From assembly GCA_025451715.1 (NCBI GenBank), contig JANWJY010000012.1, forward strand, positions 1-7,823: 7,823 nucleotides of DNA, in the 5' to 3' direction. This stretch comes from Fimbriimonadaceae bacterium. GTDB lineage: Bacteria; Armatimonadota; Fimbriimonadia; Fimbriimonadales; Fimbriimonadaceae. The notes beneath the pieces were generated by a model. That model ran no database searches. It saw nothing but the letters and a program-made list of their open reading frames with translations, and was not told the origin of the DNA. Positions 1 to 4,859 of this stretch are shown here, in pieces. The position numbers and the translations under genes are program-made. Positions within the stretch are counted from its first letter, which is position 1; every line of letters starts with the position of its first letter.

Positions 1-1
1 C

Positions 2-151
2 GGCACGGTCGCGTCGATGTTGGCCCACGGGTCTACAGAGGAAGCCGTCGCGGACTATTTGAGGAGGGTCGAGGCCGAGAGGCTGGGAATCGGGCCAGAT
101 CCGGGCCGGTGCCACAAGGTCGCGCACGAGTGCAAGATGCTGCTCGCGTAG
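2..151 (+). CDS. 3' end of an unrecognised small protein gene (partial)
   Basis: The first 49 codons in the window's second frame stay open and end at TAG (149-151). The translation looks like real protein: an acidic amphipathic helix (STEEAVADYLRRVEAERLG), then a short loop with Gly and Pro, then a second helix ending KMLLA. The 5' end lies outside the window, so length and start are unknown; an internal ATG at 17 is not argued to be the start. I do not recognise the family. The shape (helix, LGIGPDPGR loop, helix) resembles small helical proteins of unknown function, but this is impression only. No Rho-independent terminator follows on this strand, so transcription could continue toward cdaA. 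Confidence 0.55.
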   Translation, partial: GTVASMLAHGSTEEAVADYLRRVEAERLGIGPDPGRCHKVAHECKMLLA

Positions 152-159
152 CCCAGGCG

Positions 160-180
160 AAAAAAAGCCGCCCCCGGCGG
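160..180 (-). terminator. Leftward intrinsic terminator shape
   Basis: Read on the minus strand this is a CCGCC-GGG-GGCGG hairpin (5-bp all-GC stem, 3-base loop), one C, then seven consecutive T. That is the form of a Rho-independent terminator for leftward transcription. On the plus strand the A-tract precedes the hairpin and no T-tract follows, so it does not fit as terminator of the gene ending at 151. No leftward protein gene lies to its right before position 4260, so what it terminates is unexplained. The stem is short. Confidence 0.45.
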
Positions 181-301
181 AGAGGACAGTCCGGGAACGG
201 CAGATCGCTTTCGTGTGGTCGCCCTCCGCTTCGCCCCGAAGGGCGAAAGTCGGCGGCGTCGCTTTCGCTACGCGGCACTTTCCACTGCAACCTGGCGTTG
301 C
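160..301 (-). ncRNA. Candidate structured RNA (leftward) in the gap before cdaA
   Basis: Between the small gene (stop 151) and cdaA (start 381), the minus strand reads as a series of hairpins ending in the terminator at 160-180. From its 5' side these are GCAAC/GTTGC with a 5-base loop (287-301), a 7-bp stem with one mismatch closed by a GAAA tetraloop (256-273), and a perfect 7-bp TTCGCCC/GGGCGAA stem with a cUUCGg tetraloop (230-247). GNRA and cUUCGg loops are typical of structured RNA, and they exist only in the minus-strand reading. I recognise no known family: the SRP RNA loop and the RNase P core are not there. No convincing leftward promoter was seen. It could instead be a plus-strand cdaA leader, since the stems also form in that direction. 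Confidence 0.25.
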
Positions 302-370
302 TCCACGCAATACGACCGGAGTTGGCCAAAACCGAACCCGGAGAGGATTCGTAGCAGTCAGATACACTGC

Positions 371-376
371 AAGGAG
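371..376 (+). promoter_or_regulatory. Shine-Dalgarno deciding the TTG start of cdaA
   Basis: AAGGAG ends four bases before the TTG at 381. The open frame extends upstream to an ATG at 213, but that extension reads as low-complexity, Arg/Pro-rich sequence unlike any CdaA, whereas the family's N-terminus begins just after 381. The ribosome site therefore supports the internal TTG. The spacing is on the short side. Confidence 0.6.
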
Positions 377-380
377 CCCG

Positions 381-1247
381 TTGAACCTGATCTTCGCGCA
401 GCTCTTCGACTTACGCACGCAGGGTCTGATCTATGTCGTCGACATCCTGCTGGTCGCTTACGTCATCTACCGGCTGCTGAAGCTGGTCAGGGGCCGTCGC
501 GCGTGGCGAATCGCAATAGGAATCGGGTTCTTCGTGGCCGCGCTGGTGCTCAGCGAGCGGTTCCAGCTCAACACCCTGCACTGGATTCTCGACAAGGCCA
601 CGCTGCTCGCGCCGGTCGCGCTGGTCATTCTGTTCCTGCCCGAACTCAGGCAGGCGGTCGAGGGGTTCGGAAAGCTAGGCGGGTGGACGGATCGGCTCAT
701 TACTGCGCAGCAGAAAACTACGATCGACACGGTCCAGCAGATATGCGCAGCGGTCGCTGAGATGGCCGAGCACCGGATCGGCGCTCTGATCGTGATCGAG
801 CGCACGACGCGATTGCAGGAGGTCGCGGACAACGGGATCCCTGTCCACGCGAAGGTGACCGCGCCGCTGATCGGCGCGATCTTCTACCACGGCAACCCGT
901 TGCACGACGGCGCGATCGTGATCCGCGGCGACGAGGTGGTGGCGGCGGCTTGCAGGCTGCCGATGAGCGAGAGCACGACGATCCCTGGGCACTTCCACAT
1001 GCGGCACCGTGCAGGGATCGGGATCAGCGAGCACTCGGACGCGATCGTGGTGATCGTGAGCGAGGAGCGGGGCGAGATCGCGGTCGCGCACGAGGCGATC
1101 TTGTTGCCGCTGAGCGACGAGCTGGAGCTGCGGCGGTACCTAGAGCGCGAGCTTCGGGACATGTCGGAAGTCAGGCGCCGAAGAAAGCGTATGCAGAGGG
1201 CACGCAAGCAAGAGCACCCCGAGCCCAAGGAGGTGGTGACCAAGTGA
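381..1247 (+). CDS. cdaA: Diadenylate cyclase CdaA (c-di-AMP synthase)
   Basis: Converts two ATP into cyclic di-AMP, the second messenger that in studied bacteria controls potassium and osmolyte uptake and wall homeostasis; it acts at the inner face of the membrane. From the TTG start the product is 288 residues, near the roughly 270-residue Bacillus CdaA. Three hydrophobic segments (about residues 14-32, 40-57 and 65-84) are followed by the family's PELRQA motif and then the DAC domain. Catalytic motifs are intact: DGA (D176-A178, within LHDGAIVI) and RHR (R208-R210, within MRHRAGIGISE). The C-terminus is a very basic tail (RRRRKRMQRARK), possibly membrane- or nucleic-acid-contacting (inference). 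The stop overlaps the cdaR start by four bases (GTGA), indicating one operon with coupled translation. Identity is very sure; the exact start is less so. Confidence 0.96.
   Translation: MNLIFAQLFDLRTQGLIYVVDILLVAYVIYRLLKLVRGRRAWRIAIGIGFFVAALVLSERFQLNTLHWILDKATLLAPVALVILFLPELRQAVEGFGKLGGWTDRLITAQQKTTIDTVQQICAAVAEMAEHRIGALIVIERTTRLQEVADNGIPVHAKVTAPLIGAIFYHGNPLHDGAIVIRGDEVVAAACRLPMSESTTIPGHFHMRHRAGIGISEHSDAIVVIVSEERGEIAVAHEAILLPLSDELELRRYLERELRDMSEVRRRRKRMQRARKQEHPEPKEVVTK
1227..1233 (+). promoter_or_regulatory. Shine-Dalgarno of cdaR inside the cdaA 3' end
   Basis: AAGGAGG lies ten bases before the GTG at 1244, within the last codons of cdaA. It supports GTG 1244 over the in-frame ATG at 1286, which would begin inside the membrane segment. 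Confidence 0.6.
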
Positions 1248-2185
1248 GCAAGGTCATCGATTACGTGTGGGCCAAGCGCGACGACATGCTGCTGTTCGCG
1301 CTGTCGTTGCTCATATCGCTGTTGTTGTTCGGCCAGTTGCAGGTCGGTCTCGAGCCGGGGAAGGAGCGCGAGTTCGAGGTCCCGCTATCGTTTTCTGGCC
1401 AGAGCGACGACATTACAGTCGTGCAGGCCCCTCGCAGCGTGAAAGTGGTCGCATCCGGGAGCCAGCAGGCGCTCGATGTCTTGGACACGTCGAAGGTCAG
1501 GGCTGTTGTCGACCTTTCCTCCGTCGATCCTGGCGTCAGGAGGCTACGCATCGAGGTCTTTGGGCCGCTCAAGTCGGGACTCACCCTTAGCCCAGTGCGG
1601 TCTGTCGCAGAGCTTGAGATAGAACAGAAGTTGCGCAAAGAGTTCGAGGTCCAGCTGCTAACAGTCGGGACGCCTCCCGGTAACTTCACGTACGATGGCG
1701 TAACGATCCTGCCTCCGCGAGTGGAAGTGTCCGGCCCGGAGTCGAACGTGCCCCGAGTCGTGTCAGTGAGGGCGGTGCTCGACCTGAAGAACCTCATGCC
1801 GAACCAGTCGCTCGAACTGGAGCTCGAGGCGCTGGGCGAGGAGAACAAGCCAGTGCCGCTGATCACGCTGACACCACCAAGGGTCCAGATCCTGCCCGCC
1901 GTCTCGATCGGGCCGAGCAGGCGCAATCTCCTGGTGACGCCGGTGTTCTCTGGGCAGCCGGCTGTAGGGTATAGGGTGTCGGGCTACGACGTGATCCCCA
2001 ACCAGATCTCGACAAGAGGTGAGAGCGCCGAGGTCTCGCGGGTGACCACCGTGAACACGAAGCCAATCGACCTCTCGGGACTGCGCGCAAACCGCAGGTT
2101 CACGATCAAGCTCGTGCTGCCGCCCGGCCTAGAGGCGACCGACGGCGACGAAGTTACGGTGTCGGTCAGGGTCGTGCGCGACTAA
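1244..2185 (+). CDS. cdaR: YbbR-domain protein, CdaA partner/regulator CdaR
   Basis: CdaR proteins are membrane-anchored, have outward-facing YbbR domains, and bind and modulate CdaA. From GTG 1244 the product is 313 residues: a short positively charged N-terminus, one membrane segment (about 15-32), then three beta-rich YbbR-like repeats at about 40-125, 130-217 and 225-312. The repeats share a pattern of a 'V..PP.V.V.G' type strand (for example ILPPRVEVSGPESNV), a 'AVVDLS' or 'PIDLSGL' strand and a closing 'VELEI' or 'VTVSVRVV' strand. Bacillus CdaR has four repeats and about 480 residues, so this is a shorter version. The gene overlaps cdaA by GTGA. The glmM gene that follows cdaR in Firmicutes is absent. 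Recognition rests on context plus repeat pattern; no catalytic residues are expected. Confidence 0.88.
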   Translation: MSKVIDYVWAKRDDMLLFALSLLISLLLFGQLQVGLEPGKEREFEVPLSFSGQSDDITVVQAPRSVKVVASGSQQALDVLDTSKVRAVVDLSSVDPGVRRLRIEVFGPLKSGLTLSPVRSVAELEIEQKLRKEFEVQLLTVGTPPGNFTYDGVTILPPRVEVSGPESNVPRVVSVRAVLDLKNLMPNQSLELELEALGEENKPVPLITLTPPRVQILPAVSIGPSRRNLLVTPVFSGQPAVGYRVSGYDVIPNQISTRGESAEVSRVTTVNTKPIDLSGLRANRRFTIKLVLPPGLEATDGDEVTVSVRVVRD

Positions 2186-2212
2186 CGTGGGTTTCGCCGT
2201 CCACTTTCCCCC

Positions 2213-2221
2213 TGCTATGCT
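2213..2221 (+). promoter_or_regulatory. Possible extended -10 for the acetyltransferase gene
   Basis: TGCTATGCT fits an extended -10 (TGnTATnnT) and ends 15 bases before the TTG start at 2237, so a transcript would have a leader of only about 8 bases. No -35 was seen. No Shine-Dalgarno lies between it and the start. This is a motif match only. Confidence 0.3.
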
Positions 2222-2236
2222 TGGTCCGGTGCGCGA

Positions 2237-3010
2237 TTGATCGAGATCAGGACGATCCGGAAGAACGAGGGCGAGCGGTTCCTTACGCTCCTGTGCCAAG
2301 TGTTCGAACTAGACATCGTGCGGGCACGCCATGTCTTCTTCAAGGAGCCGATGTTCGACCTCGGCCGGAAGTGGGCGCTGTTCGAGGACGGCGAGCTACG
2401 GACGATCCTGACGACGACTCCGTTGGAGTTCGGGTTTGGTCGGGCGTTCGGCGTGGCGGGGGTCGCGACGGACCCGAAGCACCAAGGGCGGGGGCTTGCG
2501 CAGCGCATGATCGAGCACGTCCTCGAGCACGGGGCGGCGAACGGCGAGCCGGGCTGCGTGCTCTTTGCTCATAAGGAGACGGTGTACGAACGCTGCGGCT
2601 TTCGAACGGTCGACATGGTCGTGCGGGGGCCGATCCTCGCCTCGGACCTGTCGGAGACCCCCGACGTCGTTCCGTTCAGAACAGTGCAGTCCTCGTACAA
2701 CTCCTGGGCAGCGGCCGATCCGGCCCGGTTGCGACGTGACGAACGCCGCTGGCGCTATTGGCGCTGGATCCCCCGCACTTGTGAGGCGGCCATCGGGGGC
2801 TATCTGTGCGTCGAGCCTCACTTGTGCCGCGAAGCTCTCGTTTCACCTGGTCTGGAGAAGTGGCCCGTGATGCCCGGGACGAGCTGGCTTGGTCTCGAAT
2901 CGATGACTAAGGACCTCTCCGTGCCTTTGGCTGCTTGCGAGAAAGAGCTGTTCGTGATGTCGCACTCCATGCCTGGCCAGATCCAGATGTACATGACCGA
3001 CCAGTTCTGA
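2237..3010 (+). CDS. GNAT N-acetyltransferase, Eis-like N-terminal domain
   Basis: Predicted cytoplasmic acetyl-CoA-dependent N-acetyltransferase; the acceptor cannot be told from sequence. The 257-residue product has a GNAT domain in about residues 1-130. Motif A, the acetyl-CoA pyrophosphate loop, is clear at 76-87 (VATDPKHQGRGL). It is followed by a helix and the conserved Tyr in VYERCGF (Y117), equivalent in position to the Eis proton-donor Tyr. The remaining 125 residues carry an Arg/Trp-rich patch (RRDERRWRYWRW, 166-177), seen in Eis-like central domains, and end in Phe. Eis proteins are about 400 residues with two GNAT folds and an SCP2-like domain, so this is a shortened relative or a different subfamily. 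TTG 2237 gives the best N-terminus (MIEIRTI) but has no ribosome site. It begins 51 bases after cdaR and may be cotranscribed or use its own promoter. Confidence 0.8.
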   Translation: MIEIRTIRKNEGERFLTLLCQVFELDIVRARHVFFKEPMFDLGRKWALFEDGELRTILTTTPLEFGFGRAFGVAGVATDPKHQGRGLAQRMIEHVLEHGAANGEPGCVLFAHKETVYERCGFRTVDMVVRGPILASDLSETPDVVPFRTVQSSYNSWAAADPARLRRDERRWRYWRWIPRTCEAAIGGYLCVEPHLCREALVSPGLEKWPVMPGTSWLGLESMTKDLSVPLAACEKELFVMSHSMPGQIQMYMTDQF

Positions 3011-3083
3011 GTCGAGCGCAGAGTGCAGAGGGCCGATGTCTCCACCAGACTCATAGCTCGAGACCCGCTGACCCCCTCAAAGG

Positions 3084-3089
3084 TATCCT
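3084..3089 (+). promoter_or_regulatory. Possible -10 hexamer of metK
   Basis: TATCCT ends 13 bases before the metK ATG at 3103. The intervening bases are pyrimidine-rich and contain no Shine-Dalgarno, implying a very short leader if this hexamer is used. It resembles the TATGCT before the preceding gene. No -35 match and no SAM-riboswitch-like structure were recognised in the 92-base gap. Confidence 0.3.
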
Positions 3090-3102
3090 TGCCCCCTGCG
3101 AA

Positions 3103-4263
3103 ATGGGCAACACCCAGATCTTCACTTCTGAAAGCGTGAGCGAAGGCCACCCGGACAAGGTGGCCGACCAGATTTCCGACGCCTTGCTCGACGAGTTCAT
3201 GGCCGAGGACGACAGGCTGAACGTCAAGCCGGAGGAACGGTGCCGCGTGGCGATCGAGACGATGCTCGCCCATGGAGTCGCTGTCGTCAGCGGCGAGGTG
3301 ACGAGCATGGGCTACGTCAACGTGCAGCACGTGGTCCGCGACACGATCAAATCGATCGGCTACACGGACACGAAGGTCGGGTTCGACGGCGAGAACTGCG
3401 GCGTGCTCGTGGCGATCCAGCCGCAATCGCCGGACATCAAGCAAGGTGTGGACACGGGCGGTGCGGGCGACCAGGGGATGATGTTCGGGATGGCGACACG
3501 CGACACACTGGAGCTGATGCCGCTGCCGATCTCGATCGCCCACGCACTCATGCGCCAGTCGGCGTGCGTACGCTGGCAGGATCCGAGCATCGGGTTCCGG
3601 CCCGATGCCAAGTCGCAGGTCTCGATCATTTACGAGGACGGAAAGCCCACGCGCATCGACACGATCGTGGTCTCGCAACAGCACGAGGAGAGGGTCGAGA
3701 AGCACGTCAAGGAGCTGATCAAGGCGCACATCGTAGACCCCGTGCTGACCGAGTACACCGAGTTCCTCGGAGGTGAGATCAAGTACCACTTCAACCCGAC
3801 GGGCCGGTTCGTCAAGGGCGGGCCAGCGGGCGACACGGGCTTGACCGGCCGCAAGATCATCGTCGACACGTATGGCGGAATGTGCCCGCACGGCGGCGGC
3901 GCGTTCAGCGGAAAGGACCCGACGAAGGTGGACCGCAGCGCGGCCTACATGGCGCGGTTGGTCGCGAAGAACGTCGTGGCGGCGGGCTTGGCGGACAAGT
4001 GCAACGTCGCGATCGCGTACGCGATCGGCGTGGAGCAGCCGGTGAGCGTCCAGATCGACACGTTCGGGACGGAGACCGCCGATCCGGAGAAGATCTCGAA
4101 AAGGGTGCGTGAAGTGTTCGACCTCTCGCCGCGGGGGATCATCCGGCACCTTGGGCTGTACGACTTTCGTTACAGGCAGACCGCTCGCAACGGCCACTTT
4201 GGGAATCCGGCGTTCCCTTGGGAGCGCACTTCCGACGCAGTCGAGCTGAAAGACCTCGCCTAG
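3103..4263 (+). CDS. metK: S-adenosylmethionine synthetase (methionine adenosyltransferase)
   Basis: Makes S-adenosylmethionine from methionine and ATP, releasing phosphate and diphosphate; cytoplasmic, normally a tetramer, and the source of methyl groups for the cell. The 386-residue product is full length (E. coli MetK is about 384). Family landmarks are in order: SESVSEGHPDK (9-19) with the catalytic His16; signature 1 at 120-131, GAGDQGMMFGMA, where the last-but-one residue is Met instead of the usual Tyr; and signature 2, GGGAFSGKDPTKVDRSAAY (264-282), the phosphate-binding loop. NPTGRF (231-236) and GDTGLTGRKIIVDTYGG (243-259) are also intact. ATG 3103 gives the expected N-terminus; the longer open frame upstream overlaps the acetyltransferase and is not coding. 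The stop overlaps that of the convergent TPR gene. Confidence 0.98.
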   Translation: MGNTQIFTSESVSEGHPDKVADQISDALLDEFMAEDDRLNVKPEERCRVAIETMLAHGVAVVSGEVTSMGYVNVQHVVRDTIKSIGYTDTKVGFDGENCGVLVAIQPQSPDIKQGVDTGGAGDQGMMFGMATRDTLELMPLPISIAHALMRQSACVRWQDPSIGFRPDAKSQVSIIYEDGKPTRIDTIVVSQQHEERVEKHVKELIKAHIVDPVLTEYTEFLGGEIKYHFNPTGRFVKGGPAGDTGLTGRKIIVDTYGGMCPHGGGAFSGKDPTKVDRSAAYMARLVAKNVVAAGLADKCNVAIAYAIGVEQPVSVQIDTFGTETADPEKISKRVREVFDLSPRGIIRHLGLYDFRYRQTARNGHFGNPAFPWERTSDAVELKDLA

Positions 4264-4859
4264 TTGACGTTGTCGTCGGCCAGTCTGGTGTAGTCGCCTG
4301 ACTTTCTCGCGAGCCGCATGGCTTTCATCCGCATGATCCTGTCCAGCCCGCCCCTTTGGTACTCCTCGATGGCGGTCAGCGCGTTCTGCACTTGGAGGAT
4401 GAACCGCGGGTCGTCGCTCTGCGTGATCGCCTGCCGAAAGTCGTCAGCGGCGCGAACGAGGTGGCCCATCGACATCAGCGCCATCCCGCGCGTGTACCGG
4501 TAGCCGGGCTCGAGCGGATTGAGCATGAGGAGCCGGTTGGTTGTCGCAACGACCTCGTCGTAACGGCCGACGAACCACAGCGCCTGCGCGGAGACTTCTA
4601 GTGCACCCAAGTGATCCGGGTCGTGCTCTAATACTTTGCGACAGCTCTCCAACGCGCCTTTCCAATCGTAACTGTGTAGCATGTTCCTCGCCGTCGAATC
4701 TGCAAATGGCGATGCGAGCAGCGCAGACTTGCGCACGCCCGCCCCGCCGAAATCATTGACTCCAAGTGACGCCGAAAAGCCCTTCGCTTTCGGCGCTCGC
4801 TCACTGCCGACAGTTTGAGCCAAGTACGCGGGAGACGTGATACCGGATTTGCCTTTCAT
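4260..4859 (-). CDS. Small TPR-repeat protein
   Basis: A 199-residue protein of unknown partner. The first 45 or so residues are polar and low in predicted structure, with no signal peptide. Then come about three tetratricopeptide repeats (roughly 52-82, 84-117 and 118-151), recognisable from the A/G-x-x-L and closing 'LEHDP', 'LMLNP' and 'ITQSDDP' turns. After these comes a basic helix region (165-190, RIMRMKAMRLARK). TPRs mediate protein contacts; there are no catalytic motifs. The start is ATG 4859, which overlaps the stop of the GAF gene as ATGA, with AAGGAG eight bases upstream, so the two are co-translated. This suggests it serves the membrane GAF protein (inference). Its stop shares a CTAG with the stop of metK on the other strand. 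Confidence 0.82.
   Translation of the reverse strand: MKGKSGITSPAYLAQTVGSERAPKAKGFSASLGVNDFGGAGVRKSALLASPFADSTARNMLHSYDWKGALESCRKVLEHDPDHLGALEVSAQALWFVGRYDEVVATTNRLLMLNPLEPGYRYTRGMALMSMGHLVRAADDFRQAITQSDDPRFILQVQNALTAIEEYQRGGLDRIMRMKAMRLARKSGDYTRLADDNVN

Noticed and set aside
180..197. GAGAGGACAGTCCGGG resembling the start of the RNase P RNA core (GAGGAAAGTCC)
   Set aside because: The rest of the RNase P core (the GTAAGAG segment and the 3' partner of P4) is absent, and the gap is too short for the RNA.
213..380. 56-codon N-terminal extension of cdaA from ATG 213
   Set aside because: The residues are Arg/Pro-rich and unlike any CdaA N-terminus, they overlap strong hairpins, and a Shine-Dalgarno precedes TTG 381 where the family sequence begins.
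3011..3102. Possible SAM riboswitch in front of metK
   Set aside because: The 92-base gap shows no kink-turn or paired helices and no terminator; it is too short and unstructured for a SAM riboswitch.
2818..4197. Long 459-codon open frame on the minus strand opposite metK
   Set aside because: It is the antisense shadow of metK in G+C-rich DNA; the product is rich in Arg, His, Asp and Val with no domain pattern, while metK is unmistakable on the other strand.
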